From contig CAMXIK010000017.1 in assembly GCA_947243855.1 (NCBI GenBank), positions 1 to 64,000 on the forward strand: a stretch of DNA of 64,000 nucleotides, read 5' to 3'. Within the stretch, counting starts at the first letter, position 1. Every line of letters starts with the position of its first letter. Shown piece after piece: positions 44,440 to 54,298 of the stretch. Made by a program: the position numbers and the translations under genes. Below the pieces are notes generated by a model, which saw only the letters and a list, made by a program, of their open reading frames with translations, was not told the DNA's origin and did not search any database. The DNA is from an uncultured Lachnospiraceae bacterium. GTDB lineage: Bacteria; Bacillota; Clostridia; Lachnospirales; Lachnospiraceae.

Positions 44440-45363
44440 TTATCCAGCGTTATAGTCGTCAATAATAGGGGGAATCTGTGCCATCATATTGTCAATATCC
44501 TCGTACATGGCGCTCTTGGCAGTGCCCATGTTACTGACGCGGTTGATATGGCGTGTCACCGTCTCATACTGATTTTTTAATTTTTCAAAGAAACCGCTAA
44601 GCGCCTGCAATTTATTTCTGGAGTCGTCGATGACAAGAGAGATCTGGGACTGTACGGTTTCTGATCCCTCCGCGGCTTCTGTGATCTGTGCAAACATGGC
44701 GTAGGTTTCATCCACTTTTGACAGGCTTTGCTCCAAAGCCTTATGAGAGGTGTGGATGCTGTCGTTCAGGTCCCTCGTTCCGTGTTCTACGTCCTCAATG
44801 CTGGAATCAACCATGCCCACCAGATTCTTGATCTCCTCGGACAGGCTTTTTACTTCCCCGGCCACAGCGGCAAAGCCTTTTCCCTGTTCGCCGGCCCTTG
44901 CCGCCTCTATGGAAGCGTTGAGGGAGAGAATGTTGGTCTGGTCTGCAATGGACACTATTTTTCCCATACATTTTTTGATTTCATCCAGAGAAAGCTGAAA
45001 GGTTTTAAAGGTGCTTTGCATTTCTTCAAAATAATTCGCGGCCGTAAGCGAGCTGGCTTTTAGGTTTTCCACTTCGCCCTTTACCTGCTCAACGGATTGG
45101 AAAATATCGTCCTTTACGGTGGCAAACTGGCCGGATACCACATTGATACTGGAAAAGGCCTGTTCGAAGTCCTGCAGGGATTCTTTCAGCTCTTCCGAGT
45201 CCTGCAGCACGCCGCCAAAAGATTTCCGAACCATGCCCAGCTCGTTGAGGGAGTCTACCTCGTTTTGCACCAGCGCGTTGCGGTAGTCCTGAAGACTTTC
45301 TATGACATATTTGACCGGGTCAAGCGTTTTTGCTTCCCGCTGTTTCTTTTTATGAAAAATCAT
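44440..45363 (-). CDS. soluble methyl-accepting chemotaxis-type protein
   Basis: 307 residues without membrane segments or a ligand domain. The conserved signalling tip is intact: [20 protein letters not shown] then [20 protein letters not shown], within long coiled coils. It would bind CheA/CheW in the cytoplasm. AAGGAG precedes the ATG. It lies 13 nt after the FIST gene, so FIST probably supplies the sensing part as a separate chain. Confidence 0.9.
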   Translation of the reverse strand: MIFHKKKQREAKTLDPVKYVIESLQDYRNALVQNEVDSLNELGMVRKSFGGVLQDSEELKESLQDFEQAFSSINVVSGQFATVKDDIFQSVEQVKGEVENLKASSLTAANYFEEMQSTFKTFQLSLDEIKKCMGKIVSIADQTNILSLNASIEAARAGEQGKGFAAVAGEVKSLSEEIKNLVGMVDSSIEDVEHGTRDLNDSIHTSHKALEQSLSKVDETYAMFAQITEAAEGSETVQSQISLVIDDSRNKLQALSGFFEKLKNQYETVTRHINRVSNMGTAKSAMYEDIDNMMAQIPPIIDDYNAG

Positions 45364-45376
45364 GATGGCTCCTTCC

Positions 45377-46429
45377 TTATTCAAATGCAACGCAGGTCAT
45401 GGATTGGTTGACAAAGCGGTTGTTATAGTGTTCCCCGTATCCGACCAGACCGGCGTGATTTCCAAGGGCGCTCATTTCCGCCAGATAGTCCTGCATATAG
45501 TTGTTGTCGGTAAAGAGCAGGTAACGGAACAGGCAGTTGACGGAAAATACGGCTGAGATATGAGGAAAATCGTTTTTAATGGTCTGGATGGTATTCCGGA
45601 CAATCTGCCGGTAATCCCCAAGTTCCAGCAGTATCAGCACATCGGAGTCGTTCACCTGCCGGAAACAGGTCAGGGAGTTTCCGCTGACCTCCTTGATGGA
45701 GATAATGCAGGTGTCGTTTCCGTTGATTTTACCAAACGGATTTTTAAAGGTTTGTGTGGAAATCTGGTCTTCCGTTACATGAAGGATATTCTGGTAAACC
45801 TGTTTGGCAGGCTGTCCGTTCAGGCAGCCAAGCCGGTAATTGGCCCGGTCTGTCCCCGAAGCGATAAAACGGTGGTTTCCCATCTGATGGTAAATGTTTT
45901 CTTTGTAAACCTTTACCCTGCCGCCTTTGTTTTTGATCAGGGCGTAGGCTACCGCATCCGAGTAAATTTTGCCGTTTGCCGAAATCCTGCCGCCGTCTCC
46001 GGTTCCGCCGACAAGAGATATGTTGCTGCGTTTCAAGGCGCTGTAAATGGTAGTCAGCACGCAGGCGTCGTTTCCGGAACAAAAATCAATGCATACCGTA
46101 TTCTGGCCGGAGCTTTTCAATGTATGTATATCCTGCTGCAGCCGCCCAATGTACTTTACGGGCATGACGGATACTTCCTCCAGCACGTTTGCTACGGCGT
46201 CTACGCCGTCGTAGGCAATGACGCCGACGCCCTTTTCCACAACGCGGGTGTCGTAGCTCATGCCGATACACCCGATACTGGGGACGTGGGGAAAAAGGGA
46301 CTCTAATTTTTTAACGTGGTCTTCAAACTGATCGTTGTTGGACAAAAGCATAATCAATTGCGGGTTTTTTATTCCCCTGACGGCTTCTTCCAGATTGCCG
46401 CTTTGACTCATACCAAAAAACTGTCTCAA
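45377..46429 (-). CDS. FIST domain sensor protein
   Basis: 350 residues. FIST N half: [65 protein letters not shown] half: [19 protein letters not shown] and terminal [23 protein letters not shown] is a small-ligand (often amino-acid) sensing domain linked to chemotaxis and c-di-GMP proteins. The start is read as TTG 46429 with GTGAGG about 8 nt upstream. A consensus promoter lies 50 nt ahead. Confidence 0.9.
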   Translation of the reverse strand: MRQFFGMSQSGNLEEAVRGIKNPQLIMLLSNNDQFEDHVKKLESLFPHVPSIGCIGMSYDTRVVEKGVGVIAYDGVDAVANVLEEVSVMPVKYIGRLQQDIHTLKSSGQNTVCIDFCSGNDACVLTTIYSALKRSNISLVGGTGDGGRISANGKIYSDAVAYALIKNKGGRVKVYKENIYHQMGNHRFIASGTDRANYRLGCLNGQPAKQVYQNILHVTEDQISTQTFKNPFGKINGNDTCIISIKEVSGNSLTCFRQVNDSDVLILLELGDYRQIVRNTIQTIKNDFPHISAVFSVNCLFRYLLFTDNNYMQDYLAEMSALGNHAGLVGYGEHYNNRFVNQSMTCVAFE

Positions 46430-46479
46430 AACATAATCCTCACTTCCTTAGAAATTAGCAATACAGCTATACAGGTAGC

Positions 46480-46509
46480 ATTATACTTTAAGTGAAAAAG
46501 GGATGTCAA
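46480..46509 (-). promoter_or_regulatory. strong promoter of the FIST-chemoreceptor unit
   Basis: On the minus strand, TTGACA (46509-46504), 18 bp, TATAAT (46485-46480): both boxes are perfect. Confidence 0.8.
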
Positions 46510-46519
46510 CGGTTTTTAT

Positions 46520-47371
46520 TCAAATGATTTGTTTGTTCTCCTGCCGCCATTGTCTTGGCGAAATTCCGTATACATGTTTGAACGCTCTGGAGAAATGAAG
46601 CTGGTTCGGGTAACCCACCGCGTTGCCGATATCCGCCACCGACAGTTCGGTCAGTTTTAAAAGTTCCGCCGCCTTAGTCATACGGTAGGAGATCAGAAAA
46701 GCCTGCGGGGATTTTCCAGTATTTTCGTGAAAGATTTTTCCGAAATAACTGCGGTTCAGCCCGCAGGCGGCGGCGATATCTTCCACGGAGATATCGTTTT
46801 GGAAGTTCTGCTCAATAAAAGAAAAGGCTTCTTTAATATAGAAGTCGCGAAGTGTGTTTCCCCGTCCCAGAGGCACGGAGGTGGAAGCCCGGACAAAACT
46901 GTCCAGGAACAGATAGAGATGGCCGATCAGATGGAAGGGAGACTCCTCTTTATGGTTCACGATGTAGAGCATTTCATGTTTCATCGTTTCTGCGATATCT
47001 TTATAGCGTGCCCGGTAGACGGGCTGATCGGGAGTCAGGCCGGCCAGACTTACCGTTTCCCTTGCGCGCAGGCCGTCAAATTCGATCCATACATATTCCC
47101 ATGGAATATCATAATCTGCAATATAAGTGCATATTTGATTAGGGAAGAGCATAAACCCCTGTCCGCTTTTGATCTGGTAGCGGATGGATTCGCCGTGGGA
47201 ATTATCCGCAAACAGCGTGCCAGCGCCGGAGAGACAGAAGTGGAACAAATAATGGTTTCTGGCAGCCGGCCCGAAGGAATGGGAGGGCGCGCACTGTTCC
47301 CAGCCAAACTGATACAGGCCCAGATCCACAAAATTTTCACTGGGAAATACGGAGAAAATCACTTCGCTCAT
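46520..47371 (-). CDS. AraC-family regulator
   Basis: 283 residues. N-terminal cupin-like AraC_binding region (FHFCLSGAGTLFADN, YQIKSGQGFMLFPNQICTYI) and two C-terminal HTH motifs (VEDIAAACGLNRSYFGKIFHE and VADIGNAVGYPNQLHFSRAF) followed by HVYGISPRQWRQ. It is divergent from the second sugar importer with GH36, the RafR/MsmR arrangement, so it probably activates that operon on an alpha-galactoside signal. Confidence 0.95.
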   Translation of the reverse strand: MSEVIFSVFPSENFVDLGLYQFGWEQCAPSHSFGPAARNHYLFHFCLSGAGTLFADNSHGESIRYQIKSGQGFMLFPNQICTYIADYDIPWEYVWIEFDGLRARETVSLAGLTPDQPVYRARYKDIAETMKHEMLYIVNHKEESPFHLIGHLYLFLDSFVRASTSVPLGRGNTLRDFYIKEAFSFIEQNFQNDISVEDIAAACGLNRSYFGKIFHENTGKSPQAFLISYRMTKAAELLKLTELSVADIGNAVGYPNQLHFSRAFKHVYGISPRQWRQENKQII

Positions 47372-47402
47372 AGGCAGCCTCCAACTGTACTTTTCACTCT
47401 AG

Positions 47403-47513
47403 TATATACCATAATGCTAGGTTACTTCAATAAGGAAGTCGAAAACACGCATAAAGGTATAAAACATCCAAAAGAGGGCTATTTTTGACAGCATTATGGC
47501 ATGTTAGAATAAA
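47403..47513. promoter_or_regulatory. divergent araC / importer control region with a 10-bp inverted repeat
   Basis: CCATAATGCT at 47409-47418 and its exact reverse complement at 47490-47499 flank 71 bp. The left copy falls inside the minus-strand promoter spacer (TTGAAG, 18 bp, TATACT) of the AraC gene; the right copy abuts the plus-strand -35 TTGACA (47485-47490), whose -10 is weak. Confidence 0.65.
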
Positions 47514-47577
47514 TGCAAACAAGATATTTCGAAACTGTTTTGATTCAGAATATTGCAAAAAGGGAAGGAGAAGGGCA

Positions 47578-48861
47578 ATGAGGAGAAAGGGAGCAAAGAG
47601 TCTGGCGCTGGCGGTAAGCCTCGCTGCGTTGGCGCCGTTTGTCCAAGGATGCGGAAACGCTTCGGATGGCAGGATCGAAGTTGAAATTGTGCAGTATAAG
47701 CCGGAGGCGGCGAATTATTTTAAGACGGTGGAGGAGGCGTTCAATGCGTCCCATAAGGATATCCACCTGACGATCAGTTCGCCCAACGATGCGATGGCGA
47801 TTCTGAAAACCAGATTCATCAGGGAGGACTATCCGGATATCATAGGAATCGGCGGGGATATCAATTATTCCTATTTTGTGGACGCCGATATTCTGGCGGA
47901 TATTTCGGGATACGAGGGAATGCAGGAGGTCAACGAGGGATATTTGGAGATTGCCGAGGCGTTGGAGCTTGTCCCGGTGGACGGCACATACATTCTGCCT
48001 TATGCGGCCAATGCGGCGGGGATTCTCTACAACCGGGAAATGTTTGAGGAACACGGCTGGCAGATTCCAGAAACATGGGATGAGCTTCTTGCGCTGTGCG
48101 ATGAGATTGCGGCGGAAGGCATACTTCCCTTCTATTTTGGATTTAAGGATACATGGACCTGTCTTGCGCCGTGGAACGCAATGGCGGTGGAACTTGCGCC
48201 GGCGGATACGACCAAGCAGGTAAACAAAGGGCAGACCACTTTTTCCGCCGAGTACAGCGAGCTTGCGGAAAAATATATGGCTCTTCTGCCCTACGGGCCG
48301 AGCGATCCCTTTGCCTATAATTACAATGACGCCTGCACGGCCTTTGCCAGAGGGGAATCCGCGATGTACCCGATCGGAAGCTATGCGGCGCCCCAGATTT
48401 TGTCGGTGAATCCGGAGCTTAAGATAGATTCCTTCGTGATGCCCGCCAGCGACGGGAAGGAGGGCCGGACGTTAAACTCGGGAATCGACCTTGGATTCTG
48501 CGTCACCAAAGACTGCAAAAACAAGGAAGCGGCCTACGAGGTATTAAACTTCCTGTATGCGGATGAAACTTTGCAAAAATACATCGACGCCCAGACTTCC
48601 GTTCCGTGTAAAAAGGGAAATTTCCAGTTATCTTCCCTGTTGGACGGCATGACGGAATTTATTGAAAGCGGCAATATGACGGACTATCAAGATCACTATT
48701 ATCCGTCTGAAATGTCTGTGGACGCGCTTTTGCAGACGTTCCTGATCGAACAGGATAAAGATGCGTTCCTGAAAAATTTTGACACGAGCTGGCAGAGATA
48801 TAACAGGGACATTATCCGTATGGTACAGGAATATGAAGCCGCGCAGAAGAAGGCAAAGTAG
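47578..48861 (+). CDS. sugar ABC transporter solute-binding lipoprotein (alpha-galactoside type)
   Basis: 427 residues. Basic start then SLALAVSLAALAPFVQGCG: signal with lipobox VQGC. Type 1 SBP features: FNASHKDIHLTISSPN, YPDIIGIGGDINYSYFVD, NREMFEEHGWQIPETWDEL. GGAAGGAG precedes ATG 47578. With two permeases and GH36 behind it and AraC divergent, raffinose- or melibiose-like sugars are the probable cargo. Confidence 0.95.
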   Translation: MRRKGAKSLALAVSLAALAPFVQGCGNASDGRIEVEIVQYKPEAANYFKTVEEAFNASHKDIHLTISSPNDAMAILKTRFIREDYPDIIGIGGDINYSYFVDADILADISGYEGMQEVNEGYLEIAEALELVPVDGTYILPYAANAAGILYNREMFEEHGWQIPETWDELLALCDEIAAEGILPFYFGFKDTWTCLAPWNAMAVELAPADTTKQVNKGQTTFSAEYSELAEKYMALLPYGPSDPFAYNYNDACTAFARGESAMYPIGSYAAPQILSVNPELKIDSFVMPASDGKEGRTLNSGIDLGFCVTKDCKNKEAAYEVLNFLYADETLQKYIDAQTSVPCKKGNFQLSSLLDGMTEFIESGNMTDYQDHYYPSEMSVDALLQTFLIEQDKDAFLKNFDTSWQRYNRDIIRMVQEYEAAQKKAK

Positions 48862-48878
48862 GAAAGGGGGTAAAAGTG

Positions 48879-49754
48879 ATGTCGAAACATGAAAATGAGA
48901 GAAAGAGAACGTTTTTGTTGATTACCATACCGATTTTGGCGCTGTTTATCTGCTTTAACACCATTCCGCTGATCCGTGGCGCCATGTACAGTTTTACCAA
49001 TTCCAGAGGCTTTGGAAGCCATGACTGGGTGGGGCTTCGCAACTATATCGATCTGTTTTCCGACGCGCGTGTGGGCAAGTCTTACCTGTTTACGATCAAG
49101 CTGGCGCTTGTGACGACGGTGGTGGTAAACGTGCTGAGCCTGATTCTAGCGCTGGGATTAAACAGCAAGATCAGGGCGAAGGGATTTTTCCGCGGCGCTT
49201 ATTTCCTGCCGAATATTTTGGGAGCGTTGGTGGTAGGTTACATTTTTAACTATTTCTTCACTTATATCGTTCCGGCGCTGGCGGATCTGACTGGGATTCA
49301 GGCATTAGGCTCCAGCATTTTGTCCAGCCCGAGCAAGGCTTGGATTGGCGTGATGATCGTCTGCGCATGGCAGGCTATCGCGATGAACACGATCATTTAT
49401 ATATCGGGGTTACAGACGGTGCCCGAGGATGTTTACGAGGCGGGCGGCTTAGATGGCGCGACCGGCTGGAAGCAGTTCAAGCACTTGACGTTCCCGTTGA
49501 TTATTCCGTTTTTCTCTATCAATATGGTGCTGTGTGTGAAAAACTTCCTGATGGTGTTTGATCAGATCATCGCTTTGACAAAGGGCGGCCCGGCGCAGAG
49601 TACGGAGTCCATCTCTTACCTGATCTACAACAACGGTATGTCGGGCGGGCAGTTCGGCTTCCAGAGCGCTAACGCGGTGGTATTCTTTATTGTGATTGTT
49701 GTGATTTCGGTTGCGCAGATGAAATTTTCCAGTTCAAAGGAGGAGCAGTTATGA
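48879..49754 (+). CDS. sugar ABC transporter permease
   Basis: 291 residues, six membrane segments, start FLLITIPILALFICFNTIPL, EAA loop VYEAGGLDGATGWKQFKHLT. AAAGGGGG is about 8 nt upstream. Its stop overlaps the next start (ATGA), which signals coupled synthesis of the heterodimer. Confidence 0.95.
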   Translation: MSKHENERKRTFLLITIPILALFICFNTIPLIRGAMYSFTNSRGFGSHDWVGLRNYIDLFSDARVGKSYLFTIKLALVTTVVVNVLSLILALGLNSKIRAKGFFRGAYFLPNILGALVVGYIFNYFFTYIVPALADLTGIQALGSSILSSPSKAWIGVMIVCAWQAIAMNTIIYISGLQTVPEDVYEAGGLDGATGWKQFKHLTFPLIIPFFSINMVLCVKNFLMVFDQIIALTKGGPAQSTESISYLIYNNGMSGGQFGFQSANAVVFFIVIVVISVAQMKFSSSKEEQL

Positions 49755-50593
49755 AAAACACATCGACAGTGGGAAAATCAAATAAAACCGTTATGGTGCT
49801 GCTCATTCTCGGCCTTTCCACGATTATCTTTCCTCTGTATATGACGGTTGTGATCGCGTTTAAACAGCCTTCGGAAATGACCAACAGTATCAGCGGCATT
49901 CTGTCCCTGCCAAAAGTATGGAGCCTCGATAATTTTAGGGAGGCGATGGAGGTGACGGATTTCTGGAATTCTTTGAAGAACAGCCTGTTGATTTCCGGGC
50001 TGACAGTAGGGCTTTCCATCCTGATCCATTCCCTGATGGGATATACGCTGGGACGAAATAAATCCAGTAAGTTTTACAACTTTGTCTATCTCTTTATCGT
50101 CAGCGGTATGTTCGTGCCATTTGCGATCTTGATGATGCCGCTTGCAAAGCAGACGGCGGAGATGGGCCTTGCGAACTGGTTTGGCGTGATTCTTCTGTAT
50201 GTGGTGTTTTACATGCCGATGAACGTCATGCTTTACTCGGGATATCTCACAAATATTCCGTTGGCTTTGGAGGAGGCGGCGCGGGTAGACGGCGCGTCCA
50301 CATGGCTGACTTATTGGAAAATCATTTTTCCGATCATGAGACCGATGCACGCAACGGTCGCGGTCATCACGGCATTGGCGGTATGGAACGATGTTATGAC
50401 GCCGCTCATTATTATGGCGGGGTCGTCCGAAAACACGCTTCCTCTTGCGCAGTTAAACTTCCAGTCGCAGTTCGGTACGAATTATAATCTGGCGTTTGCA
50501 TCGTATCTGCTGTCGCTGATTCCCATTCTGGTTTTCTATCTGATCTGCCAGAAACAGATATTAAACGGTGTTGTAAATGGGGCTGTAAAATAG
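49751..50593 (+). CDS. sugar ABC transporter permease
   Basis: 280 residues with six hydrophobic segments and EAA loop ALEEAARVDGASTWLTYWKI. It pairs with the preceding permease by a 4-nt overlap. No ATPase follows; GH36 does. Confidence 0.95.
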   Translation: MKNTSTVGKSNKTVMVLLILGLSTIIFPLYMTVVIAFKQPSEMTNSISGILSLPKVWSLDNFREAMEVTDFWNSLKNSLLISGLTVGLSILIHSLMGYTLGRNKSSKFYNFVYLFIVSGMFVPFAILMMPLAKQTAEMGLANWFGVILLYVVFYMPMNVMLYSGYLTNIPLALEEAARVDGASTWLTYWKIIFPIMRPMHATVAVITALAVWNDVMTPLIIMAGSSENTLPLAQLNFQSQFGTNYNLAFASYLLSLIPILVFYLICQKQILNGVVNGAVK

Positions 50594-50612
50594 ATAGGAA
50601 GAGGTATGGAAT

Positions 50613-52793
50613 ATGGCAATTAGATATCAGTTTGAGAACAGGATTTTTACATTGGATACGGCGCACACGTCCTATCAGATGAAGGCGGATGATTATGGAT
50701 TTTTGCTGCATCTGTACTACGGGGCGCGCGTGTACGGGAACATGGACTATCTGCTTACCTGTTATGACAGGGGTTTTTCCGGCAATCCTTCAGATGCGGG
50801 GAATGACAGAACCTATTCTATGGATGCTCTACCTCAGGAATACCCGGTCATGGGCGTCGGAGATTTCCGAAACAACGCCCTGATCATCCGCAATGTGGAT
50901 GGATCTGATTGCTGTGACTTACGCTATGTCGGCCATGAGACGAAAAAGGGAAAGTATGGACTGCCGGGACTTCCGGCAGTCTATGCGGACTGTGGGGAAG
51001 CGGAGACTCTGGAAGTATATTTGGAGGACCGGATAAGCGGCGTGCGGGTGACGCTTCTGTACGGTGTGCTGGAGGAAGCGGATATCATCACAAGAAGCGC
51101 CGTTATAGAGAACCGGGGAAAGGACTGCGTAACGGTCGAGAAGGCGGCTTCGGCCTGTCTTGACTTTCTCACAGGAAGCTTTGACATGCTCAGTTTTTAC
51201 GGCAGGCATACCATGGAGAGAAATTTGCAGCGGCAGGAGATCCGGCACGGCGCATATGCCATTGGCAGCCGCAGGGGTGCGTCCAGCCATCAATATAATC
51301 CGGCGGTGATTGTTGCGGACAGGCATACCACGGAGGAGTCCGGGCGCTGTTATGGACTATTGTTTGTCTACAGCGGTAATTTCCTGTGCGAGGCGGAGAA
51401 GGACCAGTATGACCAGACGAGAGTGCTGATGGGGCTGCAGGACGATCTGTTCCACTATCCCTTAGAGCCGGGAGAGAAGCTGGCGATTCCCGAGACGGTT
51501 TTGTCCTTTTCGGATCAGGGGTTTGGAACCTTGTCGACGCGTTTTCACCGCTGCATCGGCGGGCATATTTGCAGGGGCAGGTACCGGAATGCGCCAAGGC
51601 CGGTTTTGTTAAACAGTTGGGAGACCGCGTATTTTTCCTTTGACGGCAGTACCATTCTAAAACTGGCAAAGAGCGCGGCCGATCTGGGAATCGATATGAT
51701 CGTTATGGACGACGGGTGGTTTGGCAAGCGGGAGGACGACAACAGCGGTTTGGGAGATTGGCAGGTCAATGAAAAGAAGCTGGGATGCACCTTACATGAA
51801 TTAACGGAAAAGGTCAATCGATTAGGCGTAAAATTCGGGATCTGGATCGAGCCGGAAATGGTGTCGGAGGACAGCGAGTTGTACAGAGCGCACCCGGACT
51901 GGATTTTGCAGATTCCGGGAAGGGAGCCTGTCAGGTGCAGAAACCAACTGGTTCTCGACTTTTCCAGAGCGGAAGTCAGGGATCATATTTTCGGGCAGAT
52001 CTGCGGGATACTGGATCAGGGAAAGATCGAGTATGTCAAGTGGGATATGAACCGCAGCATCGTTGATGTGTATTCCATGGAAACATGTCAGGGAAAAGTG
52101 ACCTATGACTATATGCTTGGCGTCTATGATTTTCTGGAAAGGCTGCTGCAAAGATACCCGGATATCTTGATCGAGGGCTGCAGCGGCGGCGGCGGCCGGT
52201 TTGACGCGGGTATGTTGTACTATACGCCCCAGATCTGGTGCAGCGACAACACGGATGCGCTGGACAGACTGCGGATTCAGTATGGAACCTCCTTCTTTTA
52301 TCCGGCTTGTGCGGCGGCGTCCCATGTATCGGCGGCGCCGAATCACCAGACGGGCAGGAGCGTGAGCCTGCACACAAGAGGCGTAGTCGCTATGGCGGGC
52401 GCGTTTGGTTACGAGCTGGACCCGGAAAAGCTATCGGAGGAGGAGAAGGAGACGGTCAGGGAACAGGTCTGGCAGTATAAAAGCTGGGAAATGTTGATGC
52501 TTCGCGGCAGATATTACCGGCTGTCCGATCCTTTTTCGGAAAGCTTTGCGGCGTGGGCCTTTGTGTCGGAAGAAAAGGATAGGGCGCTGCTCAGTGTGGT
52601 GATGCTTGAAATGCACGGCAATATGCCGGTAAGCTATGTAAAATTGAGAGGGCTGGACCCGGAATCGGTATATCGGGACGTGAAGAACGGCGGCCGATAT
52701 TACGGGGCGGATCTGATGGAAGCAGGGCTTCCTATGCCGATGGAGTTAAAGGAATATCCGGCGTATCAGATGGAACTGATGAGAGAAGCGTGA
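50613..52793 (+). CDS. GH36 alpha-galactosidase
   Basis: 726 residues. The nucleophile motif YVKWDMNRSIVDVYS (D about 480) and the acid/base block GCSGGGGRFDAGMLYYTPQ then WCSDNTDALDRL are the GH36 hallmark. IDMIVMDDGWFGKREDDNSG and FGIWIEPEMVSEDSELY complete the barrel. No signal peptide, so it acts on imported alpha-galactosides (raffinose family, melibiose). It is the last gene of the AraC-controlled operon. Confidence 0.95.
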   Translation: MAIRYQFENRIFTLDTAHTSYQMKADDYGFLLHLYYGARVYGNMDYLLTCYDRGFSGNPSDAGNDRTYSMDALPQEYPVMGVGDFRNNALIIRNVDGSDCCDLRYVGHETKKGKYGLPGLPAVYADCGEAETLEVYLEDRISGVRVTLLYGVLEEADIITRSAVIENRGKDCVTVEKAASACLDFLTGSFDMLSFYGRHTMERNLQRQEIRHGAYAIGSRRGASSHQYNPAVIVADRHTTEESGRCYGLLFVYSGNFLCEAEKDQYDQTRVLMGLQDDLFHYPLEPGEKLAIPETVLSFSDQGFGTLSTRFHRCIGGHICRGRYRNAPRPVLLNSWETAYFSFDGSTILKLAKSAADLGIDMIVMDDGWFGKREDDNSGLGDWQVNEKKLGCTLHELTEKVNRLGVKFGIWIEPEMVSEDSELYRAHPDWILQIPGREPVRCRNQLVLDFSRAEVRDHIFGQICGILDQGKIEYVKWDMNRSIVDVYSMETCQGKVTYDYMLGVYDFLERLLQRYPDILIEGCSGGGGRFDAGMLYYTPQIWCSDNTDALDRLRIQYGTSFFYPACAAASHVSAAPNHQTGRSVSLHTRGVVAMAGAFGYELDPEKLSEEEKETVREQVWQYKSWEMLMLRGRYYRLSDPFSESFAAWAFVSEEKDRALLSVVMLEMHGNMPVSYVKLRGLDPESVYRDVKNGGRYYGADLMEAGLPMPMELKEYPAYQMELMREA

Positions 52794-52830
52794 GCGGATG
52801 TTTTTTGGATATGCCGAAGGAATGTTTAGA

Positions 52831-52862
52831 AGGGGCTGAGCCGGATTTCCGGTTCAGCCCTC
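52831..52862. terminator. bidirectional terminator
   Basis: GGGCTGAGCCGG pairs with CCGGTTCAGCCC (one G-T) around a short ATTT loop between GH36 and convergent rubrerythrin. Confidence 0.85.
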
Positions 52863-52877
52863 ATCTGGATGATAGAA

Positions 52878-53420
52878 TCAATAGTTTTCCGCATGAATTT
52901 CAAAATAGCTCTGCGGGTGATTGCAGGTCGGGCAGATTTCGGGCGCTTTTGTCCCAACGACGATATGTCCGCAGTTGCGGCACTCCCATACCTTAACCTC
53001 GCTTTTTTCAAACACCGTCGCAGTTTCCACATTCTTTAACAGCGCGCGGTATCTTTCCTCGTGATGTTTTTCAATGTCGGCCACAAGTCTGAATTTTGCT
53101 GCAAGCTCTGGGAAGCCTTCCTCCTCCGCCGTTTTGGCAAAACCCGCGTACATGTCTGTCCATTCAAAGTTTTCGCCTTCTGCGGCCGAAAGCAGGTTCT
53201 CAGCGGTATCGCCGAGGCCGTTTAACTCTTTAAACCACAGTTTGGCATGTTCTTTTTCATTGGAAGCCGTTTTTAAGAACAAGTCGGCAATCTGTTCAAA
53301 CCCCTGTTTTTTTGCAACCGAGGCAAAGTAGGTATATTTATTGCGCGCCTCCGACTCGCCGGAAAATGCCGTTCTCAGATTTTGTTCTGTCTGCGTTCCC
53401 TCATATTTGTTTGTTCCCAT
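52878..53420 (-). CDS. rbr: rubrerythrin
   Basis: 180 residues. Ferritin-like diiron part with [28 protein letters not shown] and [10 protein letters not shown], then a C-terminal rubredoxin with [25 protein letters not shown]. It reduces hydrogen peroxide in anaerobes. RBS AAGGAGG lies 7-8 nt before the ATG. Confidence 0.95.
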   Translation of the reverse strand: MGTNKYEGTQTEQNLRTAFSGESEARNKYTYFASVAKKQGFEQIADLFLKTASNEKEHAKLWFKELNGLGDTAENLLSAAEGENFEWTDMYAGFAKTAEEEGFPELAAKFRLVADIEKHHEERYRALLKNVETATVFEKSEVKVWECRNCGHIVVGTKAPEICPTCNHPQSYFEIHAENY

Positions 53421-53465
53421 TTTGAATCCTCCTTAAAATAAGATATGATTATGATTCCCCGTCAT

Positions 53466-53487
53466 GCCTAATCTTAGTATATTAGGC
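53466..53487 (-). promoter_or_regulatory. operator-like dyad over the rubrerythrin promoter
   Basis: GCCTAAT (53466-53472) and ATTAGGC (53481-53487) are perfect inverted arms with an 8-bp spacer that contains the minus-strand TATACT (53481-53476). It is not a PerR box of the usual TTATAAT form. Confidence 0.5.
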
Positions 53488-53696
53488 GATAAGAGCGGGA
53501 AATTTTGGTTGGAATAGTAAGATTATAGCATGCTTCCCTGTTGTTTGTAAGGTGGTATGAAAATTTAGTGGGCGGCTGGCGGATAACAGGGGATTTCTTT
53601 TTTCCCTATTGGCGATTCTGCATTGCGCATTGACGGGGAAGCGGGAACGGTTTAAACTTAAGGGAGCGCTGCCGACAGGAATGAGGAGGAATTGTA

Positions 53697-54116
53697 ATGA
53701 ATTTACAGTATGGGGAACAGATGACAGGAGAGGAATATAATGAACTCCGCATCAGCGTAGGGTGGCGTCCGATCACTGCAGGACAGGCAGAGAGAGGGCT
53801 TGCGCACACAACCTTTTTGACGGCGGTAAGGGACGAGGGCTGGATTGTTGGTATGGGCAGAATACTGTTTGATTTCGGATATACGGCATATCTTGGCGAT
53901 GTGATTGTCCGGCCGGAATATCAGGGGCTGGGAATCGGCAGACAAATCGTGGAGGGATTGATTGACAGAACCATGGACGCAGCTTATGAGGGAGAAAAAA
54001 TCATGTTCATTCTGGGCGCGGCGAAAGGGAAAGAGCCTTTTTATGAAAAATTTGGTTTTGAAAGGCGGCCCAATGATTTTTCGGGAGACGGGATGTCAAT
54101 GTGGCGCGGGAGATGA
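53697..54116 (+). CDS. GNAT-family acetyltransferase
   Basis: 139 residues. The acetyl-CoA motif is LGDVIVRPEYQGLGIGRQIVEGL, followed by FILGAAKGKEPFYEKFGFERRP. The family transfers acetyl groups to amines; the substrate here is unknown. GAGGAGG lies close upstream of the ATG. Confidence 0.9.
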   Translation: MNLQYGEQMTGEEYNELRISVGWRPITAGQAERGLAHTTFLTAVRDEGWIVGMGRILFDFGYTAYLGDVIVRPEYQGLGIGRQIVEGLIDRTMDAAYEGEKIMFILGAAKGKEPFYEKFGFERRPNDFSGDGMSMWRGR

Positions 54117-54234
54117 TAGAATGGACAAGCAATATCTAATTGTTAAGAAATACGTTGATGTGGATACACCGCCCATCTAAAAATAATTGTGCTTTTTATT
54201 TTCTATGGATTTTGTGGATGCGGTTGGGGCATTA

Positions 54235-54264
54235 TTGCTGTGACGTATCATGTTGTGATACAAT
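54235..54264 (+). promoter_or_regulatory. promoter of the VOC-SdpI gene pair
   Basis: TTGCTG (54235-54240), 18 bp, TACAAT (54259-54264). Confidence 0.45.
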
Positions 54265-54298
54265 GAGGCAGATAAATTTGAATATGGGAGGTCTGAAA

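Noticed and set aside
45560..46306. Long plus-strand frame opposite the FIST gene
   Set aside because: Shadow of a clear FIST protein; no RBS or family match.
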